A DNA stretch of 64,000 nucleotides from Ancylobacter mangrovi (lineage in GTDB: Bacteria > Pseudomonadota > Alphaproteobacteria > Rhizobiales > Xanthobacteraceae), in contig NZ_JANTHZ010000014.1 of the NCBI RefSeq assembly GCF_024752355.1, positions 62,001-126,000 of the forward strand, in the 5' to 3' direction. Below are positions 7,321 through 14,830 of this stretch, piece by piece. Position numbers and translations under genes: made by a program. The notes under the pieces were generated by a model that worked only from the letters and a program-made list of their open reading frames with translations, did not search any database and was not told where the DNA came from. Numbering within the stretch: the stretch's first letter is position 1; each line of letters opens with the position of its first letter.

Positions 7321-8696
7321 CAGGCGAACTCCCGCATCGGCGACAGTGCCGGGATCCCGGGCAGCGTGATGCGCCCGGATTCCTCCGCCACCGTCCACGG
7401 CCGGCGCACGCCGCCCAGCGCCTCGGCGACGGCGAGCCCGGCCTGCAGCCCGTCCTCGTGGAACCCGGCACCGAAATAGGCGCCGCAGTACCAGACCCCG
7501 CCCTCGCCCTGGAGCGACCACAGGCGCGCCTGCGCGGCCATCGCCCGCGCGTCGAACATGGGGTGCCGATAGGTGGTGCGGTAGGCGACGGCCTGCTCGG
7601 CCGGCGGCGCGACCGGGTTGAGGGTGACGAAGAGCGGACGCTCCTGCGGCAGGTGCTGGAGCCGGTTCATCCAGTAGGTGACGCAGAGCTTCCCGCCGCC
7701 GGAGACGGTCTCACCGGGTTCCGCCGCGCCGCGCCGGTCGGCGAGGTAGTTCCACGCCGACCACGCTGCGCGCCGGCGCGGCATGAGCCGGGCGTCGGAA
7801 TGCAGCACCGCCTCGTTGCGGCTGTAGCGAAAAGCACCGAGCAGCTCGCGCTCGGCCGCCGTCGGCGCCTCCAGCATCGCCAGCGCCTGGTCGGCATGGG
7901 CGGCGATCACCACGTGGTCGAACGCGTGCTCGGTGCCGTCCCGCGTGCGCAGGAAGACGCCGCCCGCGAGCCGCCGGATCCACGTGACCGCGTGACCGGC
8001 GGCGACCGTGCCGCGATAGTCGTCGCGCAGCCGCGCGACATAGTTGCGGCTGCCGCCGGTAACGGTGCGCCAGGCCGGGCGGCCGGTGAGCTGCAGAAGG
8101 CCGTGATTGTCGCAGAAGCGCACGAAGGCCGCCGCCGGATAGCGGCCCACATCGGCCGCCGGCGTCGACCAGATCGCCGCCGCCATCGGGTAGAGATGGT
8201 CGTCCCGGAACGCGCGGCCGTAGCCGTTGGCGTCGAGATAGTCGTCGAGGCTGGCCAGCCCGAGCGCGGGCAGGTCGCGCGGGGCCTGCCGGTAGAAGCG
8301 CAGCAGGTCCTTCAGCATCGAGGCGAAGCGGGGCGAGGCGAGGTTGCGCGGCTGCGCGAACAGGCCGCGCAGGCCCGAGCCGGAATATTCCAGCCGCCCC
8401 CCGTCCAGCGACACGGCGAACGACATGTCGCTCGCCCGCGTCGCGACGCCGAGATGGGCGAACAGCGCGGTGAGATTGGGATAGGTCGCCTCGTTGTAGA
8501 CGATGAAGCCGGTGTCGACCGGGGTGCCGTGCGCCTCCACCGTGTTGGAGTGCCCGCCGAGCCGGTGCTCGGCCTCGAACAGCGTGACCTCGTGGCGGCG
8601 CGAGAGAAGCCACGCCGCCGAGAGGCCGGAGATGCCGGCCCCGACCACGGCGATGCGGCGCGACGTGCCGGGCGCGAAGTCCTGACGAATGTTCAT
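7320..8696 (-). CDS. FAD-dependent amine-oxidase-like oxidoreductase (lipid operon)
   Basis: This 458-residue flavoprotein of the amine oxidase/desaturase superfamily has a dinucleotide-binding motif RRIAVVGAGISGLSAAWLLS at residues 13-32 followed by ATLFEAE-like LFEAEHRLGGHSNTVE, then GTPVDTGFIVYNEATYPN. The C-terminal flavin-site segment is GVWYCGAYFGAGFHEDGLQAG. It heads the operon with DUF1365 and CFA synthase. Comparable proteins are in the Rhodobacter RpoE regulon, where enzymes on methylated phospholipid chains lead to furan fatty acids (the desaturase UfaD and oxygen-inserting UfaO). Whether this protein is one of these is inferred from neighbourhood only. A TGATCC-N18-TACAGA promoter lies about 48 bases upstream on the same strand. 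Confidence 0.9.
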   Translation of the reverse strand: MNIRQDFAPGTSRRIAVVGAGISGLSAAWLLSRRHEVTLFEAEHRLGGHSNTVEAHGTPVDTGFIVYNEATYPNLTALFAHLGVATRASDMSFAVSLDGGRLEYSGSGLRGLFAQPRNLASPRFASMLKDLLRFYRQAPRDLPALGLASLDDYLDANGYGRAFRDDHLYPMAAAIWSTPAADVGRYPAAAFVRFCDNHGLLQLTGRPAWRTVTGGSRNYVARLRDDYRGTVAAGHAVTWIRRLAGGVFLRTRDGTEHAFDHVVIAAHADQALAMLEAPTAAERELLGAFRYSRNEAVLHSDARLMPRRRAAWSAWNYLADRRGAAEPGETVSGGGKLCVTYWMNRLQHLPQERPLFVTLNPVAPPAEQAVAYRTTYRHPMFDARAMAAQARLWSLQGEGGVWYCGAYFGAGFHEDGLQAGLAVAEALGGVRRPWTVAEESGRITLPGIPALSPMREFA

Positions 8697-8743
8697 GGCG
8701 CGCGGTTTCCTGGCCGGTGGAGCGATCGGGCGAGCTTGTCTAG

Positions 8744-8773
8744 TCTGTACGCAGCGTCCCCGGCGCCGGATCA
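8744..8773 (-). promoter_or_regulatory. ECF (RpoE/ChrR-type) promoter of the FAD-DUF1365-CFA operon
   Basis: On the minus strand, TGATCC (8773-8768) and TACAGA (8749-8744) are separated by exactly 18 bases. TGATCC is the -35 element known for Rhodobacter RpoE promoters. The predicted transcript start gives a leader of about 40 bases before the ATG at 8696. The same arrangement recurs in front of the sigma-factor gene and of the DUF2177 gene. Confidence 0.75.
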
Positions 8774-8797
8774 CCCGTCGGATCGACCGGCGGTGAA

Positions 8798-8827
8798 TGA
8801 TCCGGCCGCGCGGGCCGTGCGTAGAAG
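8798..8827 (+). promoter_or_regulatory. ECF autoregulatory promoter of the sigma/anti-sigma operon
   Basis: TGATCC (8798-8803) and TAGAAG (8822-8827) are separated by 18 bases, matching the divergent promoter 24 bases away and the DUF2177 promoter. ECF sigma genes are commonly autoregulated. The expected transcript start near 8834 falls past the two most upstream possible start codons, which favours a downstream start for the sigma factor. Confidence 0.75.
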
Positions 8828-8904
8828 AGGTCATGAATGCCCTGCTCGACCATGCCCGATCCGCCATGCCTACCGGCGCCCCGCCGGCGCGCCGGGGGAC
8901 GGTC

Positions 8905-9483
8905 GTGACGCATCTCATGGAGGACGAGGCGGTGCCGGACGGCGACGAACTCGCCGGGCTGATCCGCAAGGTCGCGCAGGATCGCGACCGCCAGGCCTAT
9001 GCGCGGCTGTACAGCTATTTCGCCCCGCGCGTGAACGCCTTCCTGCGCCGATCGGGCCTGCCCGCCAACACCGCGCAGGAGGTCGCGCAGGAAGCGATGC
9101 TCAATGTCTGGCGCAAGGCGTCCTATTTCGATCCGGCGCGGGCGGGCGCGTCGACCTGGATTTTCACCATCGCCCGCAACCAGCGGATCGACCATCTGCG
9201 GCGCGCCCGCGTGGCGAGTTCCGCCGAGGGCGAGGTGCCGGTGGAAGACGAGCCGGCGCCTTCCGGCGAGACGCTGCTGCTTGCCGCCGAGCGCGAGGCC
9301 AGCGTGCGGGCGGCGCTGAAGGCGCTCTCCGACGAGCAGGCGCTCGTGGTGCGGCTCGCCTTCTTCGGCGACAAGGCCCATTCGGAAATCGCCCGCGAGC
9401 TGGGCCTGCCGCTCGGCACGGTCAAGTCGCGCGTGCGTCTCGCCCTCGGGCGGCTGCGTGCGCTGCTGGAAGCCCAATCATGA
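8905..9483 (+). CDS. rpoE: ECF RNA polymerase sigma factor, RpoE/ChrR (ECF11) type
   Basis: This extracytoplasmic-function sigma factor (192 residues from the chosen start) has region 2 in RDRQAYARLYSYFAPRVNAF and AQEAMLNVWRKASYFDPARA, ending with TWIFTIARNQRIDHLRR. Region 4 is LKALSDEQALVVRLAFFGDKAHSEIARELGLPLGTVKSRVRLALGRLR, read in two parts. The DPARAGASTW segment and the ChrR partner gene place it in the singlet-oxygen-responsive group. In-frame starts also exist at 8797, 8833, 8866 and 8917. GTG 8905 is preferred because GGGGGA lies 5 bases upstream and because an ECF-type promoter overlaps 8797-8833. The gene overlaps the anti-sigma gene by 4 bases (ATGA). Confidence 0.9.
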   Translation: MTHLMEDEAVPDGDELAGLIRKVAQDRDRQAYARLYSYFAPRVNAFLRRSGLPANTAQEVAQEAMLNVWRKASYFDPARAGASTWIFTIARNQRIDHLRRARVASSAEGEVPVEDEPAPSGETLLLAAEREASVRAALKALSDEQALVVRLAFFGDKAHSEIARELGLPLGTVKSRVRLALGRLRALLEAQS

Positions 9484-10160
9484 CGATCCATCATCACGCA
9501 ACGGACGAAACCCTGATGCGCTACGCCGCCGGCGACCTCGACGCCGGCCCGGCGCGCGTGGTGGCGGTGCATCTGGCGGGCTGCCCGGCCTGCAGCGCCC
9601 GCCTCGCCCAGTTCGAGGCCGTGGGCGGCGCAGTGCTGGAGCAGATGGAACCGGTGCCGATGGCGCCGGACGCCTTCGCCGCCGCGCTCGGCATCATCGA
9701 GGCGGAAGAGGCGGGGAGGGCGGCTCCCCGCAAGCCGGCGGCCGCGCGTTCCTCGTCCGGCCGCGCGCCGTCGCTGCTGCCGGGCGGCATCCCCATTCCC
9801 GCGCCGCTCGCCGATTGCGAGTTCGGGCCGTGGCGCTGGATCGGCATCGGCGTGCGCGCCAGCGCCGTCCGGCTGCCGGAGGACCCGGAAGCCCGGCTGA
9901 CGCTGCTGCGCGTCGGGCCTGGCCGCAAGCTGCCCGAGCACGGCCATGTCGGCACCGAGTTCACGCAGGTGCTGGTCGGCTCGTTCTCCGACGGCTACGG
10001 GCGCTATCTGCCCGGCGACCTGAGCGAGATGGGCCACGAGATCGAGCACCAGCCGATCGTCGATCCCGAGGGCGAGTGCATCTGCCTCGCCGCGCTGGAG
10101 GGCGGGATGCGGCTCACCGGCTTCTTCGGCCGCCTGATCCAGCCCTTCATCAAGCTCTGA
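9480..10160 (+). CDS. chrR: ChrR-type zinc anti-sigma factor
   Basis: This 226-residue ZAS anti-sigma factor holds the adjacent sigma factor inactive until singlet oxygen or related stress. The N-terminal zinc ligands fall at H6, H31, C35 and C38 (HLAGCPAC), the same numbers as in Rhodobacter ChrR. The C-terminal cupin has H154, H156, E160 and H190 (LPEHGHVGTE, then EHQP), reproducing the spacing of Rhodobacter H141, H143, E147 and H177, followed by C200 and C202 (ECIC). It overlaps the sigma gene by 4 bases and is followed 7 bases later by an alpha/beta hydrolase in the same operon. Confidence 0.95.
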   Translation: MTIHHHATDETLMRYAAGDLDAGPARVVAVHLAGCPACSARLAQFEAVGGAVLEQMEPVPMAPDAFAAALGIIEAEEAGRAAPRKPAAARSSSGRAPSLLPGGIPIPAPLADCEFGPWRWIGIGVRASAVRLPEDPEARLTLLRVGPGRKLPEHGHVGTEFTQVLVGSFSDGYGRYLPGDLSEMGHEIEHQPIVDPEGECICLAALEGGMRLTGFFGRLIQPFIKL

Positions 10161-10167
10161 GGCCGCC

Positions 10168-11064
10168 ATGCGCGAGCTTGTGCTGGTCGCGCTCACCATG
10201 CTCGCCGGCGGCACTGCGACCGCCGTCGTCGCCCCGGTCGCCGCGCTCAATACGCTGTCGCGGCTGGAAGACGTCGTGGCGACCACGGGGCTCGCCTATG
10301 CGGACGGCCCGCGCCACGGCATCGACGTCTACGCTCCGCGTGGCGCGAGTGAGGGCGACGGCACAGGCACCGGCCGGCCGGTGGTGGTGTTCTTCTATGG
10401 CGGCGGCTGGGAGGAGGGCGAGCGTGCGCTCTACCGCTTTGTCGGCGCGGCGCTGGCGAGCCGGGGCATCGTCACCTTCATTCCCGACTACCGCGTCTAC
10501 CCCGAGGTGCGCTTTCCCGATTTCCTGAAGGACGGGGCGAGGGCGGTGCGCTGGGCGCGCGACCACGCGGCCCGGTTCGGCGGCGACCCAGGACGGCTGG
10601 TGCTGGCCGGCCATTCGGCCGGCGCCCACATCGCCGCCATGCTGGCGTTCGACCCGCAATGGCTGGCCGGCGAGGGGCTCGACGCGCGGCGCGACGTCGC
10701 CGGCCTTGCCGGGATCGCCGGACCCTACGACTTCCTGCCGCTGCACAGCGCCACGCTGAAGGCGATCTTCGGCCCGGAGCCGGAGCGGGCGCTGAGCCAG
10801 CCGATCAACTTCGTCACCGGGCGCGAGGCGCCGGCCTTCCTCGCCACCGGCGCGAATGACGACACAGTCGAGCCGGCCAATACGCAGCGCCTCGCCGCCC
10901 GCATCCGCGAGCGGGGCGGGCGGGTGACGACGCGGGTCTATCCGCGCGTCGACCATCGCACCGTGCTCGGCGCCTTCGCCTGGCCGCTGCGCCTGCTGGC
11001 GCCCGTGCTCGACGATGTGAGCGTCTTCGTGCACCGCGTCACGGACGGGGAGGGGGCGACATGA
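10168..11064 (+). CDS. Alpha/beta hydrolase (carboxylesterase/BD-FAE-like)
   Basis: This 298-residue esterase-like alpha/beta hydrolase begins with a hydrophobic signal-like segment, then LAYADGPRHGIDVYAP, the oxyanion region VVVFFYGGGWEEGERALY, YRVYPEVRFPDFLKDGARAV, the nucleophile elbow LAGHSAGAHIAAM, the acid region ATGANDDTVEPAN and the catalytic histidine in PRVDHRTVLG. It is third in the sigma/anti-sigma operon, 7 bases after the anti-sigma gene and overlapping the DUF1295 gene by 4 bases. In this setting it may act on an oxidised or modified acyl ester, but the substrate is unknown. The N-terminus suggests membrane attachment or export. Confidence 0.88.
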   Translation: MRELVLVALTMLAGGTATAVVAPVAALNTLSRLEDVVATTGLAYADGPRHGIDVYAPRGASEGDGTGTGRPVVVFFYGGGWEEGERALYRFVGAALASRGIVTFIPDYRVYPEVRFPDFLKDGARAVRWARDHAARFGGDPGRLVLAGHSAGAHIAAMLAFDPQWLAGEGLDARRDVAGLAGIAGPYDFLPLHSATLKAIFGPEPERALSQPINFVTGREAPAFLATGANDDTVEPANTQRLAARIRERGGRVTTRVYPRVDHRTVLGAFAWPLRLLAPVLDDVSVFVHRVTDGEGAT

Positions 11065-11876
11065 GCCCGCTCGCCGCCATCCTCCTCATAGCGGCCGGGC
11101 TTTCGCTTGCCATGGCCGGCGCCTGGCTCACCGCCGAGCGCAGCGGCAATCACGGCTGGGTCGACACGGTCTGGTCCTTCGCCACCGGGGCGGGCGGGGT
11201 CGCCGCCTGCCTCCTGCCGACCGGGCCGGGCTGGCCGCCGCGCCGGATCGTGGTGGCGGCGCTGATCGCGCTGTGGGCGCTGCGCCTCGGCGGCCATATC
11301 CTTCAGCGCACGCTGCGCGGGCACGACGACCCGCGCTATGCCGAGCTGCGCCGTGAATGGGGCCCGCACGCCTCGCGGCGCCTGTTCGTGTTCCTGCAGA
11401 TCCAGGCGCTGGCCTCGCTCGTGCTCGTGCTCGCGGTGATGGCCGCGGCGCATAACCCCGCGCCGTCCTGGCGCTGGGGCGACGGGCTCGGCGTCGTGCT
11501 GGCGCTGGCGGCGGTGGCGGGCGAGGCGGTCGCCGACCGCCAGCTCGCCCGGTTCCGCGCCGACCCGGCCCGGCGCGGGCAGGTGTGCGACATCGGCCTG
11601 TGGGGGCTGACGCGCCACCCCAATTATTTCTTCGAATGGCTCGGCTGGCTCGCCTATCCCGCCATCGCCATCAGCGTCACCGGCACCCATCCCTGGGGTT
11701 TCGCCGCCTTCCTCGCCCCGCTCCTCATCTATGTGCTGCTCGTCCACGTCTCCGGCATCCCGCCGACGGAGGCGCACATGCTGCGCTCGAGGGGCACGGC
11801 GTTCCGCGACTACCAGCGGCGGGTCAACGCGTTCTGGCCCGGTCCCCCGGGCCGCCAGCGGAGCTCGAGAACATGA
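11061..11876 (+). CDS. DUF1295 membrane protein (steroid 5-alpha-reductase-like)
   Basis: This 271-residue integral membrane protein has about six to seven hydrophobic segments. The C-terminal signature GLWGLTRHPNYFFEWLGWL, followed by IPPTEAHMLRSRGTAFRDYQRR, is typical of DUF1295, a relative of steroid 5-alpha reductases and isoprenylcysteine methyltransferases. Family members are predicted NAD(P)H-dependent reductases of lipid or sterol-like substrates; few have been tested. It overlaps both neighbours by 4 bases and belongs to the ECF-sigma operon, which suggests reduction or other processing of modified fatty acyl chains at the membrane. Confidence 0.9.
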   Translation: MSPLAAILLIAAGLSLAMAGAWLTAERSGNHGWVDTVWSFATGAGGVAACLLPTGPGWPPRRIVVAALIALWALRLGGHILQRTLRGHDDPRYAELRREWGPHASRRLFVFLQIQALASLVLVLAVMAAAHNPAPSWRWGDGLGVVLALAAVAGEAVADRQLARFRADPARRGQVCDIGLWGLTRHPNYFFEWLGWLAYPAIAISVTGTHPWGFAAFLAPLLIYVLLVHVSGIPPTEAHMLRSRGTAFRDYQRRVNAFWPGPPGRQRSSRT

Positions 11877-12901
11877 CCCTCATCGCCACGGCCGGCCGCG
11901 TCGCCGAGCGCCTGCCCCTGCCGGATTCCCTCACGCGCCTCGGCATCGACATGCTGGTCGGGCGCACCCGCCGCGCGCTCGCCGCGCAGCCGCCGGGCAC
12001 GGAGCGCCGCTTTGCCGAGGAGATGGCGGCGCGGCCCATCGCCGAGCATCCCGAGCGCGCCAACGACCAGCATTACGAGCTGCCGCCGGAGTTCTTCGCG
12101 CTCACCCTCGGGCCGCACCGGAAATATTCGTGCTGCCTCTATGACAAGGGCGCCGCGACGCTGGCCGAGGCCGAGCTGCACGCGCTGGAGGAGACCTGCG
12201 CCCATGCCGGGCTCGAGGACGGCCAGCGCATCTTGGAGCTGGGCTGCGGCTGGGGCTCGCTCAGCCTGTTCATGGCCGAGCGCTTCCCGGCCGCGCGGAT
12301 CGTGGCGGTCTCGAACTCGGCTCCCCAGCGCCTCCACATCGAGGGCGAGGCGCGGGCGCGCGGCCTTGCCAATCTCGAGGTGCTGACGGCGGACATGAAC
12401 GCCTTCGACACCCGCGACATGTTCGAGCGCATCGTATCGGTGGAGATGTTCGAGCACATGGCCAACTGGCGCGCGCTGCTGGAGCGGGCGCGGGGCTGGC
12501 TGGCGCCGGAGGGGCGGCTGTTCCTCCACGTCTTCACCCACCGCGCCGTGCCCTACCGCTTCGACCATGCGGACGAGGAGGACTGGATCGCGCAGCACTT
12601 CTTCACCGGGGGCATCATGCCGAGCGAGGGGCTGGTGCGCTGCGTTAGCGACAGCTTCGCGGTCGAGGGCGAATGGCGCTGGAGCGGGCGCAACTATGCG
12701 CGCACCGCCGAGGACTGGCTCGCGCGTTTCGACGCCAATCGTGGGCGGATCGACGAGGTGCTGCGCGACGTCTATGGCGCGGAGGGCGGGCTGTGGCGGC
12801 GGCGCTGGCGCCTGTTCTACCTCGCCACCGCCGGGCTGTTCGGCCATCGCGGCGGCGAGGAATGGGGCGTCAGCCACTATCTGCTGCGCCCGCGCGGATG
12901 A
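11873..12901 (+). CDS. Second CFA-synthase-like SAM methyltransferase
   Basis: This 342-residue methyltransferase of the CFA/coclaurine-N-methyltransferase-like group is distinct from the 413-residue CFA synthase on the other strand. It shows HYELPPEFFALTLGPHRKYS, the SAM motif ILELGCGWGSLSLFMAE, RIVSVEMFEHMANWRALL and WIAQHFFTGGIMPSE. It overlaps the DUF1295 gene by 4 bases and closes the rpoE-chrR operon. Two methyltransferases in one singlet-oxygen-type cluster recall the two methylations that give dimethyl furan fatty acids in Rhodopseudomonas palustris (second step by FufM). Assignment to that step is a hypothesis. It is convergent with the DUF2177 gene. Confidence 0.9.
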   Translation: MTLIATAGRVAERLPLPDSLTRLGIDMLVGRTRRALAAQPPGTERRFAEEMAARPIAEHPERANDQHYELPPEFFALTLGPHRKYSCCLYDKGAATLAEAELHALEETCAHAGLEDGQRILELGCGWGSLSLFMAERFPAARIVAVSNSAPQRLHIEGEARARGLANLEVLTADMNAFDTRDMFERIVSVEMFEHMANWRALLERARGWLAPEGRLFLHVFTHRAVPYRFDHADEEDWIAQHFFTGGIMPSEGLVRCVSDSFAVEGEWRWSGRNYARTAEDWLARFDANRGRIDEVLRDVYGAEGGLWRRRWRLFYLATAGLFGHRGGEEWGVSHYLLRPRG

Positions 12902-12929
12902 CGTGCGGGCGGGCGGCGGCGTCCGGGCG

Positions 12930-13340
12930 TCAGCCCGCGCCGCCGGCCAGCGCCCGCGTGACCAGCATGCCGGCAGTGGCGGAAATGCCGGTGAGCACCG
13001 CGCCCCAGGCGAGGTCGGCCACGGTGATCAGCGTCGGCCAGTTGCGCAGCGTCGCCTGGTTGGTGAGGTCGTAGGTGCCGTAGGCGACGAGGCCGAGGAA
13101 GGCGCCCAGCATCAGCGCCGTGGTCCAGCGGCCCGAGGCGAGCGCGGGCTGCACCGCGAAGACGACGACGCCCGCCACGTAGAGCAGGTAGAACAGCACG
13201 GCCGGGGCGGGGCTGATCCGGTCGGCCATCAGCTCGCCGATCATCGGCCGGTAGAGCCGGCTCGCCATCAGGCCGAGCCAGACGGCGTCGACCGCCAGCA
13301 GCACGATGCCCGTTGCCAGATAGCTGATGAGGAATGCCAT
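12930..13340 (-). CDS. DUF2177 small membrane protein
   Basis: This 136-residue protein with four predicted membrane helices belongs to DUF2177: FLISYLATGIVLLAVDAVWLG, PMIGELMADRISPAPAVLFY, GAFLGLVAYGTYDLTNQATL, then NWPTLITVADLAWGAVLTG. The function is unknown; DUF2177 genes appear in the Rhodobacter RpoE neighbourhood. A GTG 12 bases upstream is an alternative start. It lies convergent to the rpoE operon and has its own TGATCC-N18-TAGAGG promoter, so it is probably co-regulated with it. Confidence 0.88.
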   Translation of the reverse strand: MAFLISYLATGIVLLAVDAVWLGLMASRLYRPMIGELMADRISPAPAVLFYLLYVAGVVVFAVQPALASGRWTTALMLGAFLGLVAYGTYDLTNQATLRNWPTLITVADLAWGAVLTGISATAGMLVTRALAGGAG

Positions 13341-13370
13341 GTGTCCGACCACCCGATCCGTTGCCTGAAA

Positions 13371-13400
13371 CCTCTACGAACGGGGCCGGCCGGCGGATCA
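13371..13400 (-). promoter_or_regulatory. ECF (RpoE/ChrR-type) promoter of the DUF2177 gene
   Basis: On the minus strand TGATCC (13400-13395) is followed after exactly 18 bases by TAGAGG (13376-13371), about 30 bases before the DUF2177 start. It matches the two promoters in the rpoE divergent gap in sequence and spacing. Confidence 0.7.
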
Positions 13401-13435
13401 GGCGGGTGGAGGAGGCTCGCGGCGGGGGGGCGGAA

Positions 13436-14755
13436 CTAGCCGGCCGCCTGCTCCTCCAGCGCCGCCAGCCGCTTCTTCAGCGCCTTGGTCTCCTCGAAGC
13501 GGGCGGTGACGTCGCGCACGGCGGCGACCATGCCGGTAACCTTGCCGGCGGCGTCCTTGAGCAGGACGATGGTGAACTCGATGGAGAGGCGCCGTCCGTC
13601 GCGGTGCAGGCCCGGCACGGCGAGCAGGTCGCCGGCGCCGTAGCGGCTGCTGCCCGTGGCGACGGTCTCGCGATAGCCCTCCCAGTGCCGCGCGCGGAAC
13701 GGCTCGGGGATGATGATGTCGAGCGAGCGGCCGAGCGCCTCCTCCTCGGCGAAGCCGAAGATGCGCTCCGCCCCCGCGTTCCACAGCACGATGTCGCCCG
13801 CCGCGTCGCTGGCGACGATGGCGTCGCCGGCGCTGTCGAGCAGGGCGTCGCCGATGGCCTCGCGCGCGAAGCCGGCCAGCGCGCGTGCATGGCGGGGGCC
13901 GGGCGCCGCCGGCGACGGCGCGGCGGCGGGCCGGCCCTCGGAAGGCTCGCCCATGAGGTCGTCGACGGCGCCGAAGAATTCGTAGTGCACGCGCGCCGCC
14001 GGCACGCCGGCCTCGATCAGGCCCGGCACGAAGGTCCGCATGAAGTCGAGCGGGCCGCAGACGAGATAGTCCGCCTCGGCGACCGGCGTGTGGGCGGCCA
14101 GCCAGTCGAGCGACAGGCGCCCGGTGAGGTCGAAGTTGCGGCCCTCGATCTCGCCCTCCTCGGGGCGGGTGTGGAAGAAGGTCGTCGTCGCCCCGGCCTT
14201 GGCGGCGAGGTCGCGCACATGGTGCTGGAACGCCTGCGTGCGCCGGCTCCTCGTGCAGTGGACGAAGTGCAGGCCCGGCCTGCCGCCCGCCGCGCCGGCG
14301 ACCTCGAGCATGGCGACCATCGGGGTGAGGCCGACGCCCGCGCTCACCATGACGACAGGGCGCGTCCCCTCCGGCAGGATGAAGCTGCCCGAGGGCGGCG
14401 CCACCTCGATCCGCGCGCCGGGCGCGGCCTTGTCGTGCAGCCATTGCGAGACCAGCCCCTGCGGCTCGCGCTTCACCGAGATGCGGTAGCCGGCGCCGTC
14501 CGGCGCGCTGGAGATGGTGAACTTGCGCTTGTGCCGGCCCGCTTCCGGCAGGTCGACCAGCAGGGTGAGGTGCTGGCCGGCGACATGGGGAAGGGGCGGG
14601 CGGCCATCGGCCGGCACCAGCACGAAGGAGGTGATGACGTCGCTCTCGGCATGGCGGCTCTCGATCACGAAGGGACGCGGCGCGCCTTCCTGCGCGAGCT
14701 CCGCGCCGCTGGCGCCGGCCACCCCCGTCCCGGTCGTGCCCCTGCTCTCAACCAT
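13436..14755 (-). CDS. Hmp-like FAD/NAD(P)H reductase fused to a PAS domain
   Basis: This 439-residue two-part protein has at residues 25-265 a ferredoxin-reductase module of the flavohaemoglobin type: the FAD motif RKFTISS (78-83), NAD(P) motif VMVSAGVGLTPMVAML (136-150) and CGPLDFM (233-239). A Pro/Ala linker follows, then a PAS domain at about 300-425 starting DALLDSAGDAIVASD. It has no N-terminal globin. The PAS helix PEPFRARH puts H357 where FixL has its proximal haem ligand, so a haem-PAS is possible; many non-haem PAS domains share this motif, and the distal FixL Arg is not evident. It is divergent from an NsrR-like repressor and its palindrome, suggesting a nitric-oxide role. Confidence 0.9.
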   Translation of the reverse strand: MVESRGTTGTGVAGASGAELAQEGAPRPFVIESRHAESDVITSFVLVPADGRPPLPHVAGQHLTLLVDLPEAGRHKRKFTISSAPDGAGYRISVKREPQGLVSQWLHDKAAPGARIEVAPPSGSFILPEGTRPVVMVSAGVGLTPMVAMLEVAGAAGGRPGLHFVHCTRSRRTQAFQHHVRDLAAKAGATTTFFHTRPEEGEIEGRNFDLTGRLSLDWLAAHTPVAEADYLVCGPLDFMRTFVPGLIEAGVPAARVHYEFFGAVDDLMGEPSEGRPAAAPSPAAPGPRHARALAGFAREAIGDALLDSAGDAIVASDAAGDIVLWNAGAERIFGFAEEEALGRSLDIIIPEPFRARHWEGYRETVATGSSRYGAGDLLAVPGLHRDGRRLSIEFTIVLLKDAAGKVTGMVAAVRDVTARFEETKALKKRLAALEEQAAG

Positions 14756-14775
14756 CGCTTGGCCTCCGTATAAAT

Positions 14776-14794
14776 CATGTATATGGTATACATG
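14776..14794. promoter_or_regulatory. Palindromic operator between the reductase and nsrR genes
   Basis: CATGTATA (14776-14783), a 3-base spacer and TATACATG (14787-14794) form a perfect 8-base-arm inverted repeat in the 75-base divergent gap. It lies about 20 bases upstream of the reductase ATG and 36 before the Rrf2 gene, well placed to repress both. The obvious candidate binder is the adjacent NsrR-like protein. Confidence 0.7.
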
Positions 14795-14830
14795 TTTCCA
14801 TCGCCTGGAAAGCTTCCAGACAGGCCGCCC

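Noticed and set aside
7458..9479. Long plus-strand extension upstream of chrR
   Set aside because: It runs antisense through the FAD oxidoreductase gene; ChrR similarity begins exactly at the ATG at 9480.
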